Both the position numbers and the translations under genes were made by a program. The notes below the pieces were generated by a model. The model saw only the letters and a program-made list of their open reading frames with translations. It was not told where the DNA came from and searched no databases. From Allostreptomyces psammosilenae (lineage in GTDB: Bacteria; Actinomycetota; Actinomycetes; Streptomycetales; Streptomycetaceae), in the NCBI RefSeq assembly GCF_013407765.1, contig NZ_JACBZD010000002.1:1002001-1066000 (forward strand): 64,000 bases of DNA, read 5' to 3'. Shown here piece after piece: positions 36,437 through 44,099 of this stretch; positions within the stretch are counted from its first letter, which is position 1, and every line of letters starts with the position of its first letter.

Positions 36437-37695
36437 GCGTCGGCGGCGCGGGGCGTGGCGGCGGCGCGGGGCGTGGCGGCGGCGCGGGGCGTGGCGGCGG
36501 CAGCGGGTGTGGCGGTGGCGCCGGGTGTGGCGGTGGTGGGGTCCGCCGGGCGTGGTGCGGCGTGGGTGGCCTGCCAGCGGTCCGCCAGGGCCTGCCGGCC
36601 GGTCGCCGTGAGCCGGCCGAACAGCCGCAGCCGGGACAGCCCGCCGTCCGGGAACACCTCGACGCGCACGTGGGTGGCCGGGCGGGCCTTCTCCAGCCGC
36701 AGCCGGTGCCGGGTGTCCGGCTGGAGCGGGGTGCGGGGCAGCAGCTCGAACCAGGCGGCGGGGTCGGCCGGGTCGGTGGCGCCGGTGTCGCAGCCGAGCA
36801 GGGCCACCCAGCCGGCGGCGTTGCCCTTGAGGTAGCTGGTGTCGATCTCGACGGCGTCGATCTCGCCGTGGGCGGCGAGCCGGAGCAGCACCCAGTCGTG
36901 GCCGAGGTCGCGGCGGCGGCGGGTCTCCCAGGCGTCGTGCATGGCGCGCGGCCGGTCGGGCCGGATCAGGTTGGTGGGCGGGGAGTAGAAGCGGTCCGAG
37001 GCGTCCTCGACGGCGCCGCCGTTCTCCAGCGCGGCCAGGTCCACGGTGCCCAGGGCGTCCAGCCAGCCGGGGTCGGGCACGACCTCGCCGTGCACGCGCA
37101 GTCGGGCCACGCCGCCGTCGGGGAAGACGCGCAGCCGCAGGTGGGTCCAGCGCCGCGGGTCCTCGACGGCGAAGCCGTTGGCGGCGTGCCCGAACAGCGG
37201 CGAGCGGGACACCAGTTCGGTCCAGGCGACGTCGTCGGAGAGCAGCCGTTCGGGGCCGGGGTGGCCGTCGACGGCAGCCGCCTCGATGCTGGCGCTGGCC
37301 GGGTAGTTGCCGCGGAAGTGCGCCGTGTCCACGACGACGCCGTGCACCACCCCCGGCGCGCCGAGCCGGATCAGGGCCCAGTCGTGGTCGTCGGCGGCGG
37401 GGTGCGGCGTCCGTGGGCCGGTGCCGCGGCGGCGGCGGGTCTCCCAGCCGTCCATGATCTTGCCCTTGTGGCCGAAGGCCTCCGGGTCGAAGACGGCGGG
37501 CGTGGGGATGAGCAGGTTCTCGCGTTCGGCGAAGAACTCGTCGTTGGCGGCGATCACGCCGGCGCCCAGGCGGCGGTCCGCCAGGTCCGGCAGGGAGGTG
37601 AAGGGCAGGTCGGTGGCGTCGCGGTAGTCGGCGTAGGGGTCGCCGCCCGCGTAGGGGCGGGCGTCCCGGGCTCGGGGGTCGGGCGCTGCGGTCAA
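36433..37695 (-). CDS. alc: Allantoicase
   Basis: A 420-residue protein with two tandem allantoicase repeats. Repeat 1 has NDEFFAERENLL and KIMDGWETRRRR; repeat 2 has DRFYSPPTNLIRP and AMHDAWETRRRR. Each ends in a strand pair with RVFPDGG. The enzyme hydrolyses allantoate to ureidoglycolate and urea. The C-terminal ~45 residues are an Ala/Thr/Pro/Arg tail with three exact ATPRAA repeats, outside the fold. The TAG stop lies in the CTAG that flanks the insertion sequence. ATG at 37695 is downstream of allantoinase on the same strand, with a ~93-base gap. Confidence 0.93.
   Translation of the reverse strand: MTAAPDPRARDARPYAGGDPYADYRDATDLPFTSLPDLADRRLGAGVIAANDEFFAERENLLIPTPAVFDPEAFGHKGKIMDGWETRRRRGTGPRTPHPAADDHDWALIRLGAPGVVHGVVVDTAHFRGNYPASASIEAAAVDGHPGPERLLSDDVAWTELVSRSPLFGHAANGFAVEDPRRWTHLRLRVFPDGGVARLRVHGEVVPDPGWLDALGTVDLAALENGGAVEDASDRFYSPPTNLIRPDRPRAMHDAWETRRRRDLGHDWVLLRLAAHGEIDAVEIDTSYLKGNAAGWVALLGCDTGATDPADPAAWFELLPRTPLQPDTRHRLRLEKARPATHVRVEVFPDGGLSRLRLFGRLTATGRQALADRWQATHAAPRPADPTTATPGATATPAAAATPRAAATPRAAATPRAADA
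36445..36498. repeat. Three perfect 18-bp tandem repeats in the allantoicase tail
   Basis: The unit GGCGCGGGGCGTGGCGGC occurs three times without change (36445-36462, 36463-36480, 36481-36498), with degenerate copies just beyond. On the coding strand it encodes ATPRAA repeats. Confidence 0.9.
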
Positions 37696-37788
37696 ACCGT
37701 GCTCCTGGGGGGCGCGAAGGGCGAGGGGGTGAGGGGGCGCCGGGTGCGGGCGGGGGCGGGCGGCGAACCGGAGGGGGCGTTGACGCGT

Positions 37789-39123
37789 TCAGTCCCCGCG
37801 GCGCAGCAGGCGGCCGCGCGGCCGGCCGGCGACGTCGACCGGGGCGCCGCGCAGCCAGGTGGTGACCACCCGGCCGGTCAGGGTCCGGCCGGCGTAGGGG
37901 GTGAGCGGGTTGCGGTGGTGCAGCAGGGCCGGGTCGACGGTGAAGGTGTCCTCCGGGTCGAGGGCGACCAGGTCGGCGTCCCTGCCGGGGGCGATGGCGC
38001 CCTTGCGGTCGAGGCCGACGAGCGCGGCGGGCCCGGCGGACATCCAGCGCGCCAGGTCGTCGAGGGTGGCGCCGCGGCGGCGGCCCTCCGTCCACACGGC
38101 CGGCAGGCCGAGCTGGAGCGAGGCGATGCCGCCCCAGGCCTCGGCGAAGTCACCGGTGTGCAGTCGCTTGAGCTCCACCGTGGAGGGGGAGTGGTCGGAG
38201 ACCACGGCGGCGAAGGCGCCGTCGGCGAGCCCCTTCCACAGCAGGTCGCGGTTGGCGTCCTCGCGGATGGGCGGGCAGCACTTGAAGGCGGTGGCGCCGT
38301 CCGCGACGTCCTCGGCGCTCAGGCACAGGTAGTGCGGGCAGGTCTCGGCGGTGGCGTGGAGCCCGTCGGCGCGCGCCGCGGCGAGCAGCGGCAGCACCCG
38401 GGCGGAGGAGACGTGCAGCACGTGCACCCGGGCGCCGGTGGCGCGGGCGGTGTCCAGCAGCAGGGCGACGGCGGCGGACTCGGCGTCCTCGGGGCGGGAG
38501 GCGAGGAAGTCCCGGTAGCGGCGGCCGGGCACGGCCGGCGCCGCGTCGAGGACGTCGGGCGACTCGGCGTGGACGATCGACAGCGCGCCGAGGCGGGCGA
38601 TCTCGGTGAGCGCCTCGCGCAGCGCCGGCCCGTCGAGGTGCGGGAACTCGTCGACGCCGGAGGGGGCGAGGAAGGACTTGAAGCCGAAGACGCCCTCCGC
38701 GTGCAGGGCGGCGAGGTCCGCGGTGTTGCCGGGGACGGCGCCGCCCCAGAAGCCGACGTCCACGTGCACGTTGCCCTCGGCGGCCCGCCGCTTGGCGGAC
38801 AGTCCGGCCGCCGTGGTGGTGGGCGGGATGGAGTTCAGCGGCATGTCCACGATGGTGGTGACGCCGCCGGCCGCGGCGGCCCGGGTGGCGGAGGCGAAGC
38901 CCTCCCACTCGGTGCGGCCCGGTTCGTTGACGTGGACGTGGGTGTCGACCAGGCCGGGCAGCAGGGCGAGGTCGCCGAGGTCGCGCACGGGCCGGCCGGG
39001 TTCGGCGGAGCCGTGCGGCAGGACGGCGGTGATGGTCTCGCCGGTGACGACGACGTCCGCCGGCCGGGTGCCGTCCGGGGTGACGGTGCGACGGGAGCGG
39101 AGGACGAATGACGACGAGGACAT
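37789..39123 (-). CDS. allB: Allantoinase
   Basis: A 444-residue cyclic amidohydrolase. Metal-binding residues are in [19 protein letters not shown] (HxH), the carboxylated-Lys segment [38 protein letters not shown] and VVSDHSPST. It opens the hydantoin ring of allantoin to give allantoate. ATG at 39123 ([13 protein letters not shown]) starts directly at the domain; the much longer open frame upstream is not coding. An operator-like palindrome ~325 bases upstream resembles those of the malate synthase and IclR genes. Confidence 0.95.
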   Translation of the reverse strand: MSSSSFVLRSRRTVTPDGTRPADVVVTGETITAVLPHGSAEPGRPVRDLGDLALLPGLVDTHVHVNEPGRTEWEGFASATRAAAAGGVTTIVDMPLNSIPPTTTAAGLSAKRRAAEGNVHVDVGFWGGAVPGNTADLAALHAEGVFGFKSFLAPSGVDEFPHLDGPALREALTEIARLGALSIVHAESPDVLDAAPAVPGRRYRDFLASRPEDAESAAVALLLDTARATGARVHVLHVSSARVLPLLAAARADGLHATAETCPHYLCLSAEDVADGATAFKCCPPIREDANRDLLWKGLADGAFAAVVSDHSPSTVELKRLHTGDFAEAWGGIASLQLGLPAVWTEGRRRGATLDDLARWMSAGPAALVGLDRKGAIAPGRDADLVALDPEDTFTVDPALLHHRNPLTPYAGRTLTGRVVTTWLRGAPVDVAGRPRGRLLRRGD

Positions 39124-39524
39124 CTGCGCGACTCCCGAGGTGGCTGCTGACGGACGGCTGGGGCGGCTGACCGGACCGCTGGCGGGTGGGGCCTGCGGGA
39201 CTGCTGACGGGACGAGTGAAACAGGCGGCGGCGCCGTGGCGGTGGTGCGGCGCCGGTGACGGGGCGCCACGGCACCGGTGGCGCGCCGACGGACGGGCGC
39301 CGGTCCGGCCTGGGGACGGGCGGGGGTGCGGCCCGGCGCTCGACGGTGAGCGGCGGCGGAACGGGCGGGGCGGCCCGGGGCCCGCGCGCGGGGCGTCCGC
39401 CACCGCGCCGGGGGCCGGTTGGAGCGGACCGGCCGACCGGAAGTCGCTTTCCGCATCATGGAGCCTATGGAGCGCGGCGGCGGACGTCAACGGCGCCCCG
39501 GCGGGCACGCCCTAGACTGCCGGC
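39124..39524. promoter_or_regulatory. Divergent allantoinase promoter region
   Basis: The 400-base gap contains CTTTCCGCATCATGGAGCC at 39447-39465, preceded by an inverted CGGAAG (39438-39443). The minus strand reads GATGCGGAAA, identical to the core in front of malate synthase. TAGGCT on the minus strand nearby (39471-39466) fits a -10. No other gene is seen. Confidence 0.5.
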
Positions 39525-39824
39525 GTGCGCCTGAGGCTGGAGTTCACCACGGAGCCCTTCGACCTGGAGGGGCTGCCGCCGCACGCGCGGGCCACCCGCG
39601 AGGTCCTGGCGGCGGCCCCGCTGGACACGGTGGACGTGGGCCCGTTCGGCAACACCGTGGAGGGCGCCGCGGAGCAGGTCCTGGCCGTGCTCGACCAGGT
39701 GTGCCGGCGTGCCCTGGAGGCGGGGGCGAGCCGGGTGTCGCTGCAGCTGAGCACGGTGGACGCGGCTCCGGAGGCGCCCGCCCCGGGCGGTGGCGGCGCC
39801 GCGGACGGGCGGGGCGGCCGGTGA
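39525..39824 (+). CDS. Thiamine-binding-like (MTH1187/YkoF family) small protein
   Basis: A 99-residue protein whose pattern matches the MTH1187/UPF0045 ferredoxin-like fold: strand LRLEFTTEPFDL, helix AREVLAAA, strand VDVGPFGNTVEG, helix AAEQVLAVLDQVCRRALEAG, strand ASRVSLQLSTVD. The GT-EG and GA-RVS positions are characteristic. Such proteins bind thiamine, its pyrimidine moiety or similar small heterocycles. GTG at 39525 has only a weak ribosome site. The stop overlaps the next gene (GTGA), so a ligand-binding role for the regulator is possible. The last 20 residues are Gly-rich. Confidence 0.6.
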   Translation: MRLRLEFTTEPFDLEGLPPHARATREVLAAAPLDTVDVGPFGNTVEGAAEQVLAVLDQVCRRALEAGASRVSLQLSTVDAAPEAPAPGGGGAADGRGGR

Positions 39825-40189
39825 CCGGCGCCGACGGCGCGCGGGAGCACCCGCTGACCCGGGCGGTGCGCCCGCTGCTGGACGCCGTCGGGGGCCGTGC
39901 CCTGGATCCGGCGGAGGCCGCCGACGGCGACGTGGTGCTGAGCTGGGAGGGCGAACCGGTGCTCGCCGTGCGGCTGCCCCACCTGGCCGGCGCCCTGGAC
40001 CGGCTGCTGGCCGAACTGGCCCGGGAGTACGGGACGCCGCTGGCCGAACTCGACCGGCGGCGCAAGCAGGAGGTCGTGCAGCTCCTGGAGCGGCGCGGGG
40101 CCTTCGAGATGCGGCACGGGGTGGAGACCGTCGCGGCGGCGCTGGGCGTCAGCCGCTTCACCGTCTACAACTACCTGAACCGGGCCTGA
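39821..40189 (+). CDS. Small helix-turn-helix regulator (HTH_22/Fis-like)
   Basis: A 122-residue protein. The first half (VRPLLDAVGGRALDPAEAAD then VVLSWEGEPVLAVRLP) forms a small alpha/beta region. The C terminus reads RRRKQEVVQLLERRGAFEMR and VETVAAALGVSRFTVYNYLN, the helix-turn-helix found at the end of YheO-like regulators. It is coupled to the thiamine-binding-like gene and lies immediately upstream of the uraD-uricase promoter, which has a perfect palindrome over its -35. It is therefore a candidate for controlling that promoter. Confidence 0.7.
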   Translation: MTGADGAREHPLTRAVRPLLDAVGGRALDPAEAADGDVVLSWEGEPVLAVRLPHLAGALDRLLAELAREYGTPLAELDRRRKQEVVQLLERRGAFEMRHGVETVAAALGVSRFTVYNYLNRA

Positions 40190-40274
40190 GGCGAGGGCCG
40201 GGCCTGGGGTCCGGGGGCCGGTAGGCCGAGGCCGGGCGGCCTGACGGTGCGTGGGAGGGGCGACCCGCCGAACT

Positions 40275-40315
40275 TCAACAAATTGTTGACCTTCGCGGGT
40301 GGGCGGTTCTACCGT
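40275..40315 (+). promoter_or_regulatory. Promoter with overlapping palindromic operator for the uraDH-uricase genes
   Basis: TCAACAA-A-TTGTTGA (40275-40289) is a perfect 7-base inverted repeat around one base. Its right arm runs into TTGACC (40286-40291), a good -35, with TACCGT (40310-40315) as -10 at 18-base spacing. A protein on the palindrome would block RNA polymerase. Confidence 0.55.
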
Positions 40316-40446
40316 CTCGATGACGCCGTTCGGCCCGCGCGACCGCGGGCGAGACGTCGCGCACCGCTTCCGCCGCCTCCGCGTCCGACGACGCCCGTGG
40401 AGCGCCCCCGCCGCGCCGAGCGGCGCCCTTCCCGCAGGAGGTCCAG

Positions 40447-41367
40447 GTGACCGACCCCTCCCCGCCCACCGCACCGGCCCAGGTCGCGCGCCTCGACCGG
40501 CTGGCCGAGCCCGAACTGCGCGCGCTGCTCGCCGAGGTCTGCGCCGCCCGCTCCTGGGCGGACGCCCTCCTGGCCGCCCGCCCCTTCGGCACCGCCGCGG
40601 CGCTGCTGGCGGCGTCCGACGCCGCCACCGCCGCACTGGACGACCATGGTCTGGCGGAGGCCATGGCCGCGCACGCCAGGATCGGCGCGCCGCGCGAGGG
40701 TGACGCCCGGTCGGCCCGTGAGCAGTCCGGCGTCCGGGGGGCCGATCCCGGCGTGCTGGAGGCGCTGCGGGAGGCGGGGCGCGCCTACGAGGAGCGGTTC
40801 GGCCACATCTTCCTGATCTGCGCCTCCGGTCTGCCCGCCGCCACCATGCTGGACCGGCTGCGCGAACGGCTCGGGAACGACGCGGCCACCGAACGCCGCG
40901 TCGCGCTGGAGGAACTCGCCAAGATCAACCGGCTCCGCCTGGAACGGCTGCTCACCGAGCCGGCGGCGGTGGTCCGGCAACCGGCGGCCGGGCGGCCGGA
41001 CGAGACGCCGACCGAGCCGCCGACGGTGTCCACCCACGTGCTGGACACCGCCCTCGGGCGGCCCGCCGAGGGCGTACCGGTCGAGCTGGCCGCCGCACGG
41101 GACGACGCCTGCGCCGGCGAGGTGGCCTGGACCGTCCTGGGCGCCTCCGCCACCGACGCCGACGGGCGCTGCCGGGACCTCCCGGTGCCCCCGCCCGGCA
41201 CCACGGCGGTCCGGCTGCGGTTCGCCACCGCCAGCCACCACCACCGCACCGCCGACCGCACGTTCTTCCCCGAGGTCAGCGTCGCCTTCGCGGTCGAACC
41301 GGGACAGCACTACCACGTCCCGCTGCTGCTCAACCCGTACGGCTATTCCGTGTACCGAGGGAGCTGA
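40447..41367 (+). CDS. Bifunctional OHCU decarboxylase / 5-hydroxyisourate hydrolase (UraD-UraH fusion)
   Basis: A 306-residue fusion. Residues ~15-170 are the OHCU decarboxylase, with AHARIG (catalytic His76), SAREQSG and FGHIFLICASG. Residues ~193-306 are the transthyretin-like HIU hydrolase, beginning with STHVLDTALGRPAEGVPV and ending in the signature YSVYRGS. It converts 5-hydroxyisourate to OHCU and then to (S)-allantoin, just after urate oxidase in the pathway. A ~20-residue Pro/Glu linker joins the parts. GTG at 40447 follows GGAGGTCCAG. Uricase starts eight bases after its stop. The domain order equals the plant allantoin synthase (TTL). Confidence 0.92.
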   Translation: MTDPSPPTAPAQVARLDRLAEPELRALLAEVCAARSWADALLAARPFGTAAALLAASDAATAALDDHGLAEAMAAHARIGAPREGDARSAREQSGVRGADPGVLEALREAGRAYEERFGHIFLICASGLPAATMLDRLRERLGNDAATERRVALEELAKINRLRLERLLTEPAAVVRQPAAGRPDETPTEPPTVSTHVLDTALGRPAEGVPVELAAARDDACAGEVAWTVLGASATDADGRCRDLPVPPPGTTAVRLRFATASHHHRTADRTFFPEVSVAFAVEPGQHYHVPLLLNPYGYSVYRGS

Positions 41368-41374
41368 CCCGACG

Positions 41375-42268
41375 TTGACCACCGTTCTCGGACAGAACCA
41401 GTACGGCAAGGCCGAGGTCCGCCTGGTGCGGGTGGTGCGGGACACCCCGCGCCACTCCATCAGGGACCTCAACGTGTCCATAGCCCTCTCCGGCGAGCTG
41501 GAGGCCACCCACCTGACCGGCTCCAACGCCCAGGTGCTGCCGACCGACACCGCGAAGAACACCGTCTACGCCTTCGCCCGGGACAGGGGCGTCGGCGAGC
41601 CGGAGGACTTCGCCATCGAGCTGGCCGGGCACTTCGTCACCAGCCAGCCGACCATCCACCGCGCGCGGGTCCGGGTGGAGGAGTACCTCTGGGACCGCAT
41701 CGAGGTCACCGGAGCCGCGGCGGACGCCCCCGCGCACTCGTTCGTGCGTTCCGGCACCGAGGTCCGCACCTGCGAGATCCTCTTCGACGGCACCGCCCAC
41801 CAGGCGGTCTCCGGCCTGAAGGAGCTGACCGTCCTCAACTCCACCGGTTCGGAGTTCCACGGCTTCGTCGAGGACCGCTACACCACGCTGCGGCCGGCCA
41901 CCGACCGCATCCTGGCCACCCGCGTGGACGCCCGCTGGCGGCACGCCTGGACCGGTGGCGACGACCGGCCCGACTTCGCCGCCTCCTACGCCGCCGCCCA
42001 GCGCCACCTGCTGGAGGCGTTCGCCACCACCCACAGCCTCTCCCTCCAGCAGACGCTGTACGCGATGGGGCGGTCCGTGATCAGAAACCTGCCGGGGGTC
42101 GACGAGATCCGGCTGTCGCTGCCGAACAAGCACCACTTCCTGGTGGACCTGGAGCCCTTCGGCCTGGAGAACCCGGGCGAGGTCTTCCACGCCGCCGACC
42201 GGCCCTACGGCCTGATCGAGGGCACCGTGCTGCGCGAGGGCGCGGCGCAGCTGCTGCCGACGGACTGA
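41375..42268 (+). CDS. Urate oxidase (uricase)
   Basis: A 297-residue cofactor-independent oxidase made of two T-fold halves. QNQYGKAEVRLVRV starts the first; VLPTDTAKNTVYAFAR carries the catalytic Thr and Lys region; STGSEFHGFVEDRYTTL is the second urate-binding loop; and LPNKHHFLVDLEPFGLENPGEVF closes the active site. It oxidises urate to 5-hydroxyisourate with O2, handing it to the fusion enzyme upstream. The start is TTG at 41375, eight bases after the previous stop. A bidirectional terminator follows. Confidence 0.95.
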   Translation: MTTVLGQNQYGKAEVRLVRVVRDTPRHSIRDLNVSIALSGELEATHLTGSNAQVLPTDTAKNTVYAFARDRGVGEPEDFAIELAGHFVTSQPTIHRARVRVEEYLWDRIEVTGAAADAPAHSFVRSGTEVRTCEILFDGTAHQAVSGLKELTVLNSTGSEFHGFVEDRYTTLRPATDRILATRVDARWRHAWTGGDDRPDFAASYAAAQRHLLEAFATTHSLSLQQTLYAMGRSVIRNLPGVDEIRLSLPNKHHFLVDLEPFGLENPGEVFHAADRPYGLIEGTVLREGAAQLLPTD

Positions 42269-42298
42269 CGGACTGACTGGCTGACTGACTGGCTGACG
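42259..42298. repeat. Short TGAC-type tandem repeat after uricase
   Basis: Several degenerate copies of GACTGACTGG / CTGACTGG run from the uricase stop region into the intergenic space. It probably arose by slippage. No function is evident. Confidence 0.6.
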
Positions 42299-42326
42299 CC
42301 GCCCCGCCCCGGGGAACGGCCGAACG

Positions 42327-42364
42327 GCGAACGGCCCCCGCCCGGGTGGGCGGGGGCCGTTCGC
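42327..42364. terminator. Bidirectional terminator between uricase and the conservon
   Basis: Perfect 17-base arms GCGAACGGCCCCCGCCC (42327-42343) and its complement (42348-42364) with a 4-base loop lie between convergent stops. Confidence 0.88.
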
Positions 42365-42386
42365 GCGCGGGTGTCCGCGCGGTGCC

Positions 42387-43031
42387 TCAGAAGCGGGCGC
42401 CGGCGGGGGCGGGGGTGATCGGCTGACCGGCACCCCCGGCCTCGGCCATCACCTTGCGCACCAGCGCCACCAGCACGTCCCGGCTGGAGGCGCGGTCCCG
42501 GGCGTCGCACAGCAGCAGCGGGACGTCCGGGTCCAGGTCGAGCGCGGCGCGCAGTTCCTCGGCGCCGCGCTGGCGACGGTTCTGGAAGCAGTTGACCGCG
42601 ACCAGGAACGGGATTCCGCGCCGTTCGAAGAAGTCGATGCTGGCGAAGCCGGCGTCCAGGCGTCCGGTGTCCACCAGCACCACCGCGCCCAGGGCGCCGA
42701 GCGCCAGCTCGTCCCACATGAACCAGAACCGGTGCTGCCCCGGCGTGCCGAAGAGGTAGAGCACCACGTCCTCGCGGATGGTGATCCGGCCGAAGTCCAT
42801 GGCGACCGTGGTGGTCTCCTTGGTCTCGATGCCGGTCAGGTCGTCCACCCCGACGCCGGCCGCGGTCAGCGTCTCCTCGGTGACCAGCGGCTCCACCTCA
42901 CTGACCGAGCCGATCAGGGTCGTCTTGCCGGCACCGAAGCCACCGGCGATCAGGATCTTGACGGCCGTGTGAGCGGCCGGGGCGACCCCTCCCGCCCTCC
43001 GGACGCCGCCGTCAGAGCCTCTGGAGTCCAT
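42387..43031 (-). CDS. Conservon small GTPase (CvnD-like)
   Basis: A 214-residue ATP/GTP-binding protein. The P-loop GGFGAGKTT is at residues 30-38, LFGTPGQHRFWFMWDEL is G3, and VAVNCFQ sits at the NKxD position, altered as in other conservon GTPases. In the conservon this protein works at the membrane with the kinase, roadblock and DUF742 partners, like a eukaryotic-type G-protein switch. ATG at 43031 overlaps the DUF742 gene by 20 bases. The first ~20 residues are extra. No cytochrome P450 follows, unlike some conservons. Confidence 0.9.
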   Translation of the reverse strand: MDSRGSDGGVRRAGGVAPAAHTAVKILIAGGFGAGKTTLIGSVSEVEPLVTEETLTAAGVGVDDLTGIETKETTTVAMDFGRITIREDVVLYLFGTPGQHRFWFMWDELALGALGAVVLVDTGRLDAGFASIDFFERRGIPFLVAVNCFQNRRQRGAEELRAALDLDPDVPLLLCDARDRASSRDVLVALVRKVMAEAGGAGQPITPAPAGARF

Positions 43032-43677
43032 TGATCACCGCCTGGAGTAGGGACACATCGGGTCTGCGAGCGACGCTGACCGGTGCCCGGGCCGTGATCA
43101 GGCCGGCGTCCAGCAGGTCGCTGAGCAGGATCTTGGTGGCGCTCACCGGGAGGTTCACGGTGGCGGCCACCTCCGCCACCGCGCGGGGCCAGCGGCACAT
43201 CTCCACGATGGAGGCCTGCTCCGGCGGGAGTCCGGCGGAGCTGCCGCCCTCCACGGTGGCGATCAGAGTGATCAGGGTGAAGGAGTTGTCGCGGGTGGGC
43301 GCGGTGCGGCCACCGGTGATGGCGTACGTGCGGATCAGCGGTCCGGCCTCGTCGTCGAACCAGGCGTCGTCGTCCTCCGCGGTGGCGTCGGCCGGCTGCG
43401 CGCCGCCGTAGGGCAGCGGGCCGGCCCCGGCGTAGCCGCCACCCGGGACGCCCCCGGGCACGGCCGGCGCGCCGGGGGCGTCGAAGCCCCCGGTGGGGTA
43501 GCCCTGCGGCCCTAAGCCGATGCGTTCCGGCCCCCGCGCCCCGTAGCCGGCGGCGCCGTAGCCGGTGTCGCCGTACCCGGCGTCAGCGCCGAAGCCCCCG
43601 TCGTACCCGTTCCCCCCCGAACCCGTCCCGCCGCCGTCGGACGGCGGGACGGCCCGGTCCTCGCCGGGCGTGCTCAT
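43012..43677 (-). CDS. Conservon DUF742 protein (CvnC-like)
   Basis: A 221-residue protein. The N-terminal ~110 residues are a Gly/Tyr/Pro-rich tail with repeats such as GYGDTGYGAAGYG. The C-terminal DUF742 domain reads LIRTYAITGGRTAPT, then PEQASIVEMCRW and VSATKILLSDLLDAGLI, a winged-helix-like region, and ends in LLQAVINGLQRL. The long Gly/Tyr tail is unusual for the family. The ATG overlaps the roadblock stop by four bases. Confidence 0.9.
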   Translation of the reverse strand: MSTPGEDRAVPPSDGGGTGSGGNGYDGGFGADAGYGDTGYGAAGYGARGPERIGLGPQGYPTGGFDAPGAPAVPGGVPGGGYAGAGPLPYGGAQPADATAEDDDAWFDDEAGPLIRTYAITGGRTAPTRDNSFTLITLIATVEGGSSAGLPPEQASIVEMCRWPRAVAEVAATVNLPVSATKILLSDLLDAGLITARAPVSVARRPDVSLLQAVINGLQRL

Positions 43678-44099
43678 CTGTGCCCCGGCGTGCGGGGAGC
43701 GGCGCTGAGGTACACGCCGACCTGCCGGATCAGCAGGTTCATCTCGTAGGCCACGAGCCCCATGTCCACCTGCTCGTTCGCGAGCACGGCCAGGCGGGCC
43801 CCGTCGCCCGCCGTGGTGACGAAGAGGTACAGCCGGTCGAGTTCGACGACGGTCTGCCGGACGGCGCCCCCGTCGAAGCGCCGTCCAGCCCCCTGGGCGA
43901 GGGACTGCAGCCCGGAGGCGATCGCGCACAGGTGCTCGGCGTCGTCCCGGCTCAGCCCGTTCGAGGCGGCCACCGGAAGGCCGTCCTCGGAGAGCACGAC
44001 GGCGTGCCGGGTGTCCGGGATCCGGCCCAGCAGGTCGTCCAGCAACCAGGACAGGTCCGCTGTCGCGGCGCCAGGGCTGGTGGCGGTGTTCTCGGTCAT
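43674..44099 (-). CDS. Conservon roadblock/LC7 protein (CvnB-like)
   Basis: A 141-residue roadblock-fold protein (DLSWLLDDLLGRIPDTRHAV to MNLLIRQVGVYL). Such proteins act as GTPase-activating or scaffold partners of the small GTPase. ATG at 44099 shares one base with the kinase stop (TGATG), showing coupling; GTG at 44102 is the alternative. Confidence 0.92.
   Translation of the reverse strand: MTENTATSPGAATADLSWLLDDLLGRIPDTRHAVVLSEDGLPVAASNGLSRDDAEHLCAIASGLQSLAQGAGRRFDGGAVRQTVVELDRLYLFVTTAGDGARLAVLANEQVDMGLVAYEMNLLIRQVGVYLSAAPRTPGHR

Noticed and set aside
42259-42298. Attachment site or operator in the TGAC repeats
   Set aside because: There is no integrase, tRNA or symmetric structure; the repeats look like slippage products.
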